Positions 9,696 to 18,974 of a stretch of DNA of 22,493 nucleotides are shown here, one piece after another (the stretch's first letter is position 1; every line of letters starts with the position of its first letter). The stretch comes from Acanthaster planci (lineage: Eukaryota > Echinodermata > Asteroidea > Valvatida > Acanthasteridae). The notes beneath the pieces were generated by a model. It worked only from the letters and a program-made list of their open reading frames with translations, was not told the origin of the DNA and ran no database searches. The stretch lies in assembly GCF_001949145.1 (NCBI RefSeq), contig NW_019091711.1, forward strand, positions 1 to 22,493, in the 5' to 3' direction. The position numbers and the translations under genes were made by a program.

Positions 9696-11815
9696 CTCAA
9701 AAGTCTGTCGGTTGTCTTCACAATTCGAAAAACATCGTCTCTTGGTTGAATAAGACCCCCACGGTCTTTCCTGGTGGTTAACATGCTTTCTGATGAGACG
9801 GCAGAGTCAGATGTGTTCCTGTGCAGGGCAACACAACACTGTGTGCATTTACAGTCTGCAATCACGTGCCGACTTATGTATCCAGCCATGTAATGCAGAA
9901 TGTGGTCGTGAAATTCTGAGGGCTCTCTCAAAAGCTCGGCAAATCTTTGCATGTTAGTATTGGTGTGATGGACAGCAGCAGTTGGCTTGGACTTAAACAG
10001 CACATTTAAGGGTTCATCAATGGTAACATTGGCATTTTTTGATGGCATGATGAGGTTCTTCAAGAGGATGGCACGTAGTGCCCACTTGAACTGCAAGCAG
10101 TTGGGATTATTATTCCAGCCACCTCTTCTGCGAACTCGGCTGAAAAACATTTCTAAGTGATCTTGGGACATCTTGTATGTGCACACATAATGGAAAGGCT
10201 GTGGAGCTGTCAGAAGGTCATGACAAATACCAATTACTGAGTCGATAGTTGCCATGAACCCTACCCATGCTGTCTTCCTTCTGCCCCTGCATAGTTGTTG
10301 TCCATCTGCATCTGTAAGAGCCTCCATGTATTTCTTTGTGTCCAGGAGCCATTTTTGTCTTTTTGCAAGGTTGGTAGTATTCATTGGACTCTTGAATCCC
10401 TTTCCTTTAGGGTGCTTTGAATTCATAAAATCAAACAGTTTGTCAACAATACGGATGAACTGTGTAGTTTTCTTGCTTCCTTCGAATTCCGCAAGACAGA
10501 GGTCCGCTCTCAAAAAATCAATTGCATCTGCTACAGACGAGCTTAGTGCCTGTACAGCAACTTTCACATTCATCTTGTGCTGCTGCCACAAAATGTGCTT
10601 GGATTTTAACTTATTTGCAAAGTGCAAATTATCCTTCTGTTGAACCTCATATAATCTGTACCTCCAAGATATCTCATCTCCATTGTGGTAAATTGTCTCC
10701 ATTGTCGCTAAACAGTTTCTAACCAGCTTAATCAAGTGGCATGCATCAAACACGAAGCAGACAATCTGAGATGGATCGGCTGGGTGAGGAAAGTATGATC
10801 GCATGGCAGTGGCAGTGATTGAACAACCCAACAGTGATGCTATTGTTTGGTTTGCATATGTGCCATCACACACAACACCATGTACAACCATTCCAGATTC
10901 TGCAAGCACACAAATAATTTGCTTGATGATCTCCGCTTGCACTGCAGCAGACAAGTGATCTACTAGGTAGTATGCAACTGGATACTTCCAACTGCCGGTC
11001 AATCCTACAGCCATGAAAACAAGGGCTTCCGTTGCAAGACTATCTTCAGAGGAAGCTAGGAAATTGCCACAGTCAATGAAACCAGCATACTTGTTAGTCT
11101 TGGGTTCATACACAACTTCTTTTTTCAGTGACATGACATTAAGCATAAGCATGCAGTGCTTCTTCAAAGAATCCTCAGCTGCCATTTCCTTGATATGGTC
11201 GATGACCTCAGTCAGAAATCCTGGCTGGCAATTCAGGCTCGCACTCCATTTGCGAATTGTGCTGGGATGTGGCAGATGCAAATACTGCCTGACAAATTCA
11301 TAGGCCTGAGCACTATAGAAATGAAGTGTGACTGCAAATTGCTTGAGTTGCTCTGAGAACCTGTGCCCATGTTTGTCTTTTTCCAAAGATTTCAGCTCAT
11401 TGTCAATCAGCGTTAATGTGTTTTCACCAAAGTTGAGCTTCAGCAACTCCAACTGTCCCTGGTTTATCATGTGCTTTTTCTTCACTTCTTCCAGGAGACT
11501 TGATTCTTTTACTTTGACGCTTTACTTTTTGTTTAGCTACTTTAAGTTCCTTACGGGCCTCTTGAAGTTTTTCTGTGGTTTCCTTCAGTTTTCCATGAAC
11601 CGAACTTAATGATGTGGCATACATGTGGTCTGTGACAGCTTTTTTTGAGGCTGTGGGCTTGGATCAACTGCAGGCATTCTTCTTTTAGGTGGAGGCCTCT
11701 TGCTTGCTTGCTTGCTTCTTTTGTTTGTGAGGCGGAAACTGGGGAAAGATGGAGGGTACAGCTTGCTCCAGGAGTTCATGTTGAACGACGTCAGGGTCAT
11801 CTCTGGGATGTATAC
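9696..11815 (-). CDS. P-element transposase, exon 3 (catalytic core, frameshifted at its 5' part)
   Basis: A 601-residue open frame (11485 to 9680) is a P-element/THAP9-type transposase. Residues 43-100 form the helix-turn-helix region (FSEQLKQFAVTLHFYS, LPHPSTIRKW). An RNase H-like fold is split by the GTP-binding insertion domain, with VVCDG (D207), FVFDACHLIKLVRN (D247) and QDHLEMFFSRVRRRGG (E445). A conserved C-terminal block has HYMAGYISR and CKCTQC. D207 and E445 correspond in spacing to D303 and E531 of Drosophila P transposase. The place of the first catalytic Asp (normally a DEM motif in beta-strand 1) reads LNVM at residues 115-118. Upstream, between 11815 and 11485, the coding sense changes frame three times: at a CTTG repeat, near an A7 run and near 11510. 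That stretch encodes a Lys/Glu-rich coiled-coil-like linker. Confidence 0.85.
11699..11714 (+). repeat. (CTTG)4 microsatellite in coding sequence
   Basis: Four tandem CTTG units in exon 3 (AAGC on the coding strand). A change of one 4-bp unit shifts the frame, and this is where the protein sense changes frame. Confidence 0.7.
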
Positions 11816-12343
11816 CTGCAAAAGTACAACTTTATTAATTTGCAATATGATAATTTAAAATCACAAGAGTATCAACACATGAGCAGTTCAGCAGAAACAG
11901 TTCAGTATTCAGGTTCTGAGAGGTGTCGGTCATTTTGCCCATTTTCCAGTACGTCCACAACCAGTCCCCCCAACCACTTCGCCCATGTGCCACTTCACTT
12001 ACAAGATGCCCAATGAGTTCAGCAATGTCAGCAATGAGGTCTGTAAAGCAAGAAGTCTTTTTTTGCTTCCTCCATGGTTCTTTCAAGATTCAACCAAAAA
12101 TTTTATTTTCACCCTTAAATCCAAAACACATGCCATTCCTTACCATATACCACCACTGCAGACATTGCCAAATTTTGGACATCACGTGGGCGAAATCACT
12201 GGAAGTAGCAAATGGGCAAGTGGGCGAAGTGGTAAATGGGGAAGTGGTTGTGGGTGAACTAGTGGGCAAAATGGAAAATGGGCGAAGTGACTGTAAACTG
12301 TCCTGAGATTGAATGCAACTACAATGTCAATAAAAACACATAC
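11816..12343 (-). other. P-element intron 2, with an internal inverted repeat
   Basis: Donor AGAG|GTATGT and acceptor TACTTTTGCAG. Segments at about 11930-12000 and 12195-12290 are imperfect inverted copies of each other, built from GGGCGAAGTGG, GGTTGTGG and GGCAAAATGG words, so the intron could fold back on itself. Confidence 0.55.
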
Positions 12344-12461
12344 CTCTGATGTAATTTTCAAAGTGCTCGCTGCACACCACATGATGCTTTGATGGTACAA
12401 AATCAGCTCTGCTGACTGCAGCCACCACTTGCTCAAAAGAGCTGGTTTTGCAAGAGGAAAT
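12344..12461 (-). CDS. P-element transposase, exon 2 (rest of the THAP finger, frameshifted)
   Basis: The acceptor TTTCAATTTAG joins in phase 2 to exon 1 and starts FPLAKPALLSKW. The THAP sense then continues one frame over as VSRADFVPSKHHVVCSEHF, which supplies the Cys and His of the C2CH zinc site (CSEH). The shift is one base at about 12425. As written the exon cannot encode a complete THAP domain. The exon ends G|GTATGT. Confidence 0.7.
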
Positions 12462-13178
12462 CTAAATTGAAAAGATAACCCCAGGTAATAATATGCAAGC
12501 CATCCTTTTAATAATAAAAAAACTATGTAGCCTGTCACTTTTTGGATTATTACAGAAGTTGTGTCAAGTTGGCTGGGTAGCTAGGTCCATTATAACCTAA
12601 TTAATGAAGAGACGTCTCTGTCAGTTTGTACATTAATCCAAACACACTGTATTTATACCCTGTAAAATCCTGAATTTCTAGTCCAACTACATCATGTATT
12701 GACCATGTTTACACCTTTTGTTTTCAACTTTGAGGTTTTAGAACCTTAATGCTATTAAGTGAGCCCCTGACATGCCTGACAAGTGAGTGTTTTTGGACAT
12801 TAAAGTGTACATGAAAGTACATGTATATATATCACAAAAAGGAGATACCAAATCAAATGTACAGCAGACTATTTGAATTCAAAAATATTGCCAAAAATGC
12901 ACGCTCAGTTGCTGTTTGAGTCATGCAAGTTTAGGCTGATGGAAGTTGATGTTAATATGGTTCTTACCACCACCAACACTAGTTTCAAACCTGCATAACA
13001 AATTCACCTTTCATCACCATAATTACCCTGTCCAAAACCAATTTAAATTCCCCACGTCAAAACCAAATAACAAGTAGTGGAGGTGTCCCCAACTACACAA
13101 TTCCCGGCCATGCATAGGCACGTCCTGTAGTACTATCCTGGTTAATATGCACATTAAATTATGCATGAAAATACTTAC
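12462..13178 (-). other. P-element intron 1
   Basis: Donor CATAA|GTAAGTAT and acceptor TTTTCAATTTAG. No coding or repeat structure was recognised inside. Confidence 0.6.
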
Positions 13179-13249
13179 TTATGAAATGAAACACCTTCTC
13201 CCTTCTTGCGCCGATTGGTGCAGCCAAACGCTGCACAGCTTTCAGGCAT
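13179..13249 (-). CDS. P-element transposase, exon 1 (THAP domain start)
   Basis: ATG at 13249 begins MPESCAAFGCTNRRKKG and continues EGVSFHK to a GTAAGTAT donor. C5 and C10 are the first two zinc ligands of a THAP C2CH finger, and G-V-S-F-H-K is its usual continuation. THAP domains at the N-terminus bind the element's own DNA. The exon lies about 200 bp inside the right end, the expected place for the first exon. Confidence 0.85.
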
Positions 13250-13359
13250 GTTTCTTCTTGCTACTCGGGTAAAATTAGGATAGTTTGGAGACCGGTTTAC
13301 GAAAAGAGGTGCGCGCTTATCACGTATACGACTCGAGTCGCTAGTGACAAAATATCACG

Positions 13360-13374
13360 GTTTTGCCCGGTTTG
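13360..13374 (-). repeat. P-element subterminal inverted repeat, right
   Basis: Exact inverse copy of 7392-7406. Confidence 0.7.
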
Positions 13375-13415
13375 AAAATGGCGGCACGATCTTCTTTTCG
13401 GCACAGCGATTAGGC

Positions 13416-13454
13416 GAGTACGCCCTCTAGTTCATTATTATATCCAACTCTATG
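13416..13454 (-). repeat. P-element terminal inverted repeat, right
   Basis: Reverse complement matches the left end at 38 of 39 positions. Confidence 0.93.
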
Positions 13455-13462
13455 GTTCAACC
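13455..13462 (+). repeat. P-element target-site duplication, right
   Basis: GTTCAACC, identical to 7289-7296. Confidence 0.93.
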
Positions 13463-13491
13463 ACTATTTTCTTTTTCTCTCCATGCAAAAG

Positions 13492-13660
13492 ATTGATCAG
13501 GATTTCAAAGCCATGTATGACGAGTCTACAGACTGCTTACTGAAAAAGTGGGAGAGCCACTCGCAGGATCTGCTGACATATGCTGCTTCTTGCCACAAAG
13601 GGATAGTGGACAGAGTACTCAAGGAATACAAAGGATCAGCAGACCAGGACAAAAGCTCAG
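13492..13660 (+). CDS. SAMD3-like exon after the P element
   Basis: The acceptor (pyrimidine tract TTTTCTTTTTCTCTCC, then GCAAAAG) follows the P-element duplication by 29 bases. The exon reads IDQDFKAMYDESTDCLLKKW and joins in phase 0 to RFMDMPEL of the exon at 6642. The likely donor is CTCAG|GTCAAG in phase 1; the frame itself stays open to 13704. Confidence 0.65.
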
Positions 13661-14047
13661 GTCAAGATAACCGAGATTTAACAGCTACATGCATAAATAA
13701 TTAAACTTTGGAGATAAACATTTACCAAAAAGCTATGAAGATAAGAGGGATTAAAGGCAAAGGCATGCCCTCTTTTACCAACCTATACATAAAACAATTT
13801 TTTCCTTCCAATGCACCGTAAACAAAACTATAAACCCTTATCAGGATCAGGTTTTGTGATGTTGTTAACTGTGCATGGAAAGGAAAGAACATACCCAGTT
13901 TGTTGGAATACCTTTATTTGACATTGACAAAACATTGACAGTGACATTGACTTAAACAATGCCACTTATTATGAGTCAATTGATGTTAAGGACTAAATTC
14001 CAAAATTAAAATGACCAGTATTTTTGTTCTGTCTCTGGCTTGTTTAG

Positions 14048-14164
14048 TAGATCTGAAAGCAAGGTTTTGTTACGCTCGTCCGCTTACTACCATCGTACAA
14101 CACAAAGGCAAAGGGTCGTGTGTCACGAGAAGATGCTGAGAAATTTTTGGTCAAATGCTATGAG
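14048..14164 (+). pseudogene. SAMD3-like exon with a two-base loss
   Basis: The acceptor TTGTTTAG continues in phase 1 with DLKARFCYARPLTTIVQHKG, then KGSCVTR. After a two-base shift near 14130 it reads DAEKFLVKCYE to the donor GAG|GTATAC. This is the KGKG...A..F block of the family. Confidence 0.5.
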
Positions 14165-14598
14165 GTATACTCTTCATTGTGGTTCTTATAATTTATCAGG
14201 AAACTCCAAAATGCTGAAAGACCTCTGTAATGCAATTGTTCTTACAAACATGACAAAGTTCACAACATTATAACATTAAAGTGATGCCCCTTTTCAGCTC
14301 TTGCAAAGTTCTCCTTGATGTGATTAATCAAAAACTTTATTTATTTATGCAGATGCAAAAAATTCTATGAGCAAAGCACTTAGGCATTATTATGCACGTC
14401 ATGTACCCACAGATATGTGACGATGACCACGGTCTGGTTCAAACAGTGAGGTTAGAGTGTCAAACTTTCATGGTCACTCTTGAAAGTAAACCATTAAACT
14501 TTAAGATGAAACATACTTGTGTGCGTCCGTGCCCATTTATTTTAAATTTTAAAGCAAAAAGTCCATTGAGGTAATGAATGGAATGATTTCTTTTCAAG

Positions 14599-14909
14599 TG
14601 ACAGAACCAGTGGAGGATGTCTTGAAGGACAGTGAGACGAAACAGCCAAGCCTGATTGCATTTGGGCAGAAATTGAACATCCAGCAGGTCCTGCTAAAAA
14701 TTGAGGACTATGGCTTCTTGCTACGGTCAACTAATATCACCTGTGCAGTGGATATCCTTTTCAAAAGCCATTGGCTTTTTAACTTAGAGTACCCACCTCA
14801 GCTCAGGAACTTCTACGCCTATTTGCAGACCCAGATTTATGACCTGAACTATGACAGCAACATACCACCACCGGTAGTGGAAATTACGTTGGCATTGAAG
14901 GCAAATTAG
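14599..14909 (+). CDS. SAMD3-like last exon (conserved C-terminus)
   Basis: The acceptor TTTCTTTTCAAG opens a frame with EPVEDVLKDSETKQPSLIAF, then CAVDILFKSHWLFNLEYP and NFYAYLQTQIYDLNYD, ending in TAG at 14909. This is the most recognisable part of the SAMD3-like C-terminus and is intact. The phase to the previous exon is off by one base, so a small exon may be missing or a base is wrong. Confidence 0.65.
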
Positions 14910-15192
14910 GATATACATTCTAAGTGTAAAGTTGATCTACATTTACATGAAATTGCCAAATAATACCATTTTCCCACTTCAAACTACTTAATCACAAGGT
15001 TTTAAAAGCTACATATACTTATAGTGTCCTAGGTTCATTAATCCTGTGGTCCAAGGCGGCTTGTACTATTCAACTTCTGGAACTGAAAATTAGACTCTCC
15101 AGCACGCTCCCACATACATGTAGGCCCTATAAATTTACCATTTCTCATTCAAAGACTAAGAAGATTCTATTTGAAAAGGCATATTTTAAAAA

Positions 15193-15306
15193 GACAATGA
15201 GACTAAGCAGCCAAGCCTGATTGCATTTGGGCAGAAACTGAACATCCAGCAGGTCCTGCTAAAAATTGAGGACTATGGCTTCTTGCTACCGTCAACTAAT
15301 ATCACC
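15193..15306 (+). repeat. Partial duplication of the SAMD3-like last exon
   Basis: 114 bases align without gaps to 14628-14741, with about five differences. The copy stops mid-exon at the codon before CAVDILF, has no splice context and is followed by AATAAA at 15310. It is a non-functional tandem duplicate. Confidence 0.8.
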
Positions 15307-15309
15307 AGT

Positions 15310-15315
15310 AATAAA
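15310..15315 (+). terminator. Possible poly(A) signal
   Basis: AATAAA, about 400 bases after the SAMD3-like stop codon. It could end that transcript, but the hexamer is common in AT-rich DNA. Confidence 0.25.
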
Positions 15316-15920
15316 TAAATCTGAAATTTTTCCAATATGAACAAACCATTCAACACCTTCTTAACACTGAGAAAAGCATTCGGTACTAGGTGAAACGTTA
15401 TGCTGCCTCTTCTCACCGCGAAATTTGGCGATTTGTCGGAGAATTTCTGAGCTGGCGTTCGTTGCTTGTTGTGGGGTTGAAGGTCACAAATGTATAAGGT
15501 CTGGTAACCAAGCTACTGTACTAGATACTGAGTGCATGCAAAGCTATGGTGAATGTAGCAACATAATGAGTGCAACCAATGACACATGCAGATTACACAG
15601 AGATAGACTGATAGTGCCTAATTAACGTATACATGACCCACAAATTAATAACAAGTCTTTTTACAAAACAGGTACTTTGACTGATGGGTATTAAATCAAC
15701 CAATGGCATTAATACGTTATCAACTACATGTAAGAACAGGTTTCAAAATAAGCAAAAAATAAAAAGGCCAAGTATATGTTTGACATGTTTTGGGAGACAC
15801 TAGCAGAGAATTAAAGAATGCTTTTAAAGAAATCTGTTAAATGAACCACACATGTAAAATCATTTCTTCTCACAATTGAGTAATAAGACCAAGTTATTAT
15901 TTTACTTATTAAAAATGCAT
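15316..15920. other. No gene seen
   Basis: AT-rich. A 66-codon frame at 15425-15625 has no recognisable motif or splice context. Confidence 0.4.
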
Positions 15921-16520
15921 TGCAGAAAAAGTGCAAAATCATCACAGTTTATTTAAGGCAGCTTTTTTCAATCAGCAGCTTTACTTTAACGGTTCAGTGC
16001 TTAATCCATTTTTATAAAATGAAAGTAACTATATAAAAACAAATGAAGTTTCTTTTTCTTAAAATCCATAGCAGAATAGGTGCAAACTTTTTTAAAGACA
16101 TGACAGATTCACTAAAGACTTTTTTCAATAAACATGTGTATTTTTACATTTTGCACTGACTCCATTTTCATTAATGATGATTATGCACATCAACGTGAGT
16201 GGAAATTTTCTTCAGAGACTTGACATAGATTTTTTTCGGTGAACAAGTTTAGTTACATATTCCGGTGCTTGATCCAAGTTTACAAACGATTATAATGCAC
16301 GGCAGAGTGAGTGCAACTTCCTTGCAGAGACTTAGCAGGTTCATTTTATAGATTGTGTTCTGTGAAAAACTTTATTTTCATTTTCCATTGGTTGATCCAA
16401 GTTTACAAATGATTATAATCCACAGCAGAGTGAGTGCCGATTCCTTGCAGAGACTTGGCAGATTTATTTTATAGATTGTGTTCAGTGAACTATTCTATTT
16501 TCATGTTTATACTCAGTTCA
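15921..16520 (+). repeat. Degenerate tandem repeat, period about 123 bp
   Basis: The clearest copies start at GATCCAAGTTTACAAA (16271 and 16394, 123 bases apart). They share the order: GATTATAAT..AC.GCAGAGTGAGTGC, TTCCTTGCAGAGACTT, and ATAGATTGTGTTC. Older copies with the same order (GCTTAATCC, GCAGAATAGGTGC, GACTT...) extend left to about 15920, giving four to five units. Confidence 0.7.
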
Positions 16521-16866
16521 ATTTTATAAATTATTATTGTTGTAATAATTATAAGATTGTTTTCTTAAAAATGATTCTCATTTGATTGATTCAAAAGAGG
16601 CTGAGTCACTTTAAAATATATCTTTGGAATTTTTAATCATCTTTTTAAAAATGAAGACATTGTTTTCTGCTCGGAAAGTTATGAATTATGATGGATATGA
16701 AGATGCTCAAAGATCGTTTGTTTTTCTTCATTCGAGCCTTTGTTTACTCTTTTGGTACTCTTCAGTACAAATTGACACAAGGAGTGCAGAAATATAGGAC
16801 ATTACACCGAACATAAAGAGTGCATTATTTAGCTTCTAGCAAGTGCTCCTGAAAGTTTAAAAATGA

Positions 16867-16960
16867 CACCTTAGGTGCAGGAGTTGTTGGAAACTGCCCC
16901 AACACCTGAAGTGCATAATTAATGTAGCAGGTGTTCTAAAACATAACACCTGAGGTGCAC
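16867..16960. repeat. Cluster of CACCTG-type near-palindromes
   Basis: ACACCTTAGGTGCA, AACACCTGAAGTGCA, AGCAGGTGTTCT and AACACCTGAGGTGCA occur within 94 bases. Further RGTGC words follow to 17030. The function is unknown. They could be protein-binding sites at the end of a transposon, or E-box-like sites. Confidence 0.5.
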
Positions 16961-17039
16961 TGTCTGTAGCTTTTTCGGAGTGCTGCTGTTGTAGCACAAC
17001 TGTCGGTGCTGACTAAGCACAGCGAGTGCAGTCACTATA

Positions 17040-17612
17040 CGAGCTCTATCATATCCAACTTGACCCAGTGTCAGATGATTTGTGTTTTATTATATTTTTT
17101 AAGTCTTTTTACATCCCCCTTGTAGACAAATAGCCTGTCTTTACTATTCCTCCCCCCCAAGTTACGTTGACTAGGCCATGAGTTTTCTTCTTTAACTTTC
17201 CCCACTGAATTCATCCCTCCAGTTGGAGTCCCATCGTGTAGACTCTTTTGTGTAGTTATCATAATTTCATAATTAGGCAGGTATTGTGTATAGTCGGTAG
17301 TAGACTCTGGGGGAGAGAGCTTTTCTCACCCCTCGTTACTAACTAATTGTGTTTTCTAGGACTGTGAACAATAAACCAGAATGGAAGATAACCTGTTTCT
17401 TGGTCTGTTTCTTTTAGTTAGATGAGTTGATGTAGCTCTGGTAGAAAGCCGTACCCTTATTATTCAAAGTTAGTCTGAGAATGCTAGAATGAAGTATGTA
17501 GTAAAAGTGAGGTGGAAAGTAAGAGTCAGTGTGTGAATCAGATTGCCAAATGATTCCGCTGTGATAGCACAAGATTTCGTTGCTCCTAGAAGTTGTTTTT
17601 GTTGGCCATAAG
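17040..17612. other. No gene seen
   Basis: Contains a C8 run near 17151 and an AATAAA near 17370 followed by T-rich sequence. No retroviral-type long terminal repeat could be established. Confidence 0.35.
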
Positions 17613-17769
17613 GCAAAATCTTGAGGCAGCTTTTGCCTATCAGACACAACATCAGGTGTCTGTTCAGCAATTCAGCCTTGGTCAAAACTTGACTGAGGAT
17701 ACCTTGTCTGTTGAGGGTTGTTGTCAGGGCAAGCAAAGGAGCAGAACTCAACTGAGAGTGAAGAAACTC
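17613..17769 (+). CDS. Possible exon of unknown gene
   Basis: A Gln-rich frame (LEAAFAYQTQHQVSVQQF) lies between a weak acceptor (GGCCATAAG) and a strong donor (CTC|GTAAGT). The donor is in phase 0, as is the HECT exon downstream. I do not recognise the sequence. Confidence 0.2.
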
Positions 17770-18974
17770 GTAAGTGTTGATTTCTTATTTAATATAGAAG
17801 ACAATGTTGTATGATTCATTTGTTGATTTGATTAAGATGCAGTTATACTTCTCTTTTAGTGTTATAATAACCTCTGAGTAATGTGACATGTAAAGATATT
17901 CTTAATGAAGTTAAAGAATTCACCAGTGTGATGTAGCCAAAGTTAAAATTGCAGTTAGCAATTTGTCCTCTTTTAAAATGAGGATGGAATACTTGTATGT
18001 TTGGGTTATTTCTTTAAATTGAGATGGTCATTGGTCAGGGATTGATTCCCTCGTACTACCCTTGCTACCCGTGCTACCCCTGCTTAAAAGTCACGATTCC
18101 AGATGACGGAAACCCCGCTGATTCCTGAATACAGAACTGGGAAATCCGAGGTTGTGGCTGCAGTCAGAGTATTTTGAAGCCGGATTTACATCGTTGATTC
18201 GTTGAAGGAATGTATCCATGATGTAGTGGAAACATTTTAAGACTTTTTAAATTTGTGATTTACCAGTCTTTTTAAAGAAGTCTGAAGATTATTTTCATTT
18301 GTGAAGCCTAATTGGTTCTTTATAAATTTTGAAGTGAGTAATTATACATCCAAGTGAGGATAGTAACTGATTTCTTTCCTTTGGTTTTGTTTTTTGTTCC
18401 TTTGGAGCAACAACATGGTACATCAAGTAAAAGGAGTTGAGAATTAATTACGCAAGCAATAATTTGACAAATTGTTTGTTTTTTATGCCCGTGTAAATAA
18501 TTAAGGAATAAATTAATTTAAGAGAGAGTGGAGTATAAAACTGACAGTCTCTGTCCCATGTATTTTGAGAGTCACACTTCTACACCCAGCAAGGCCAAAT
18601 CAACCCATCCAAGCCCAACGCAACACCTCAATGCATTCCAATTCATTACGCCTTAACCTCCACTCAGAGTCATCTAGCATGCTTCATGCATCCCACTCCA
18701 TGTTATTCCAAACCATCCCACAACCAGCTTCGCATGCACCATACCCCCAATTTAAACTTCCAACATTTTTAGCCTTTTGGTTTGAACAAGATATTCTGTA
18801 AATGGACGCTAGAATTGAGCAACTCAAAACATGTCCTGTGACAAGGAAGCTTAACTTGTGTTGCAAACAGAAGGAGTGTGGTGAAAGAGAAATCACCTTT
18901 TCCAGATCAAAAGAACAGCTGGGAACTAAATGATTAAATGGTGTGACATTTCTTTCACCAAAGGTAAGAAGTGA
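17770..18974. other. No confident gene; possible intron before the HECT exon
   Basis: A 78-codon open frame at 18565-18801 has no supporting motif. A short imperfect repeat of CTACCC(N)TG lies at about 18053-18080. Just before the HECT exon, in its frame, 18936-18971 reads KWCDISFTKGKK and then TGA. Confidence 0.35.

Larger units (their letters stand above)
7297..13454 (-). mobile_element. Complete P element, 6158 bp
   Basis: Both ends are visible. The termini begin CATAGAGTTGG on each strand and match over 39 bp with one difference, flanked by an exact 8-bp duplication GTTCAACC. A 15-bp subterminal inverted repeat (CAAACCGGGCAAAAC) lies 95 bp from the left end and 80 bp from the right end. 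Drosophila P elements likewise start with CAT, have 31-bp ends, make 8-bp duplications and carry subterminal inverted repeats. Inside is one minus-strand transposase gene with four exons and three introns. The perfect duplication and near-identical ends imply a fairly recent insertion. It sits antisense in an intron of the SAMD3-like gene. Confidence 0.93.
4112..14909 (+). pseudogene. SAMD3-like gene, about eight exons, interrupted by a P element
   Basis: Eight plus-strand exon candidates (4112-4255, 4629-4770, 5167-5315, 5760-5850, 6316-6642, 13492-13660, 14048-14164, 14599-14909) give, in order, the conserved blocks of proteins usually annotated as SAMD3-like in invertebrates and fish. These are an ILxxHP...L..YN...R..L..IL..HLI block, a YPT.EEK...A..I...FP.L.D block, a GYL...L.N.RR block, RF.DMPEL, a DxxKxW-type block, a KGKG block, and a C-terminal AVDILFKSHW/FNLEYP block. 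No SAM domain is visible. Phases agree at 5315/5760 (phase 2), 5850/6316 (phase 0), 6642/13492 (phase 0) and 13660/14048 (phase 1). The frame is damaged in exons at 4629, 6316 and 14048, so the copy is a pseudogene unless the bases are wrong. Function of the family is unknown to me. The first exon overlaps the end of the transposase-like frame. Confidence 0.6.

Noticed and set aside
10254-10643. Plus-strand 129-codon frame inside the transposase exon
   Set aside because: Antisense shadow of the 601-residue transposase frame; no motifs of its own.
17030-17066. CACTATACG and ATATCCAACT as possible transposon ends (CACTA-type, or a second P-element end)
   Set aside because: CACTA is in the wrong orientation for a right end, and the resemblance to the P-element end is only about 12 bases with no flanking duplication.
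17100-17460. Possible solo LTR (AATAAA, pyrimidine-rich tail)
   Set aside because: No TG...CA ends, target duplication, primer-binding site or second copy in the window.
18565-18801. 78-codon frame ending in a KLPTF-like motif, considered as a retrotransposon gag piece
   Set aside because: Motif too short and the rest low-complexity; no neighbouring retroelement domains.
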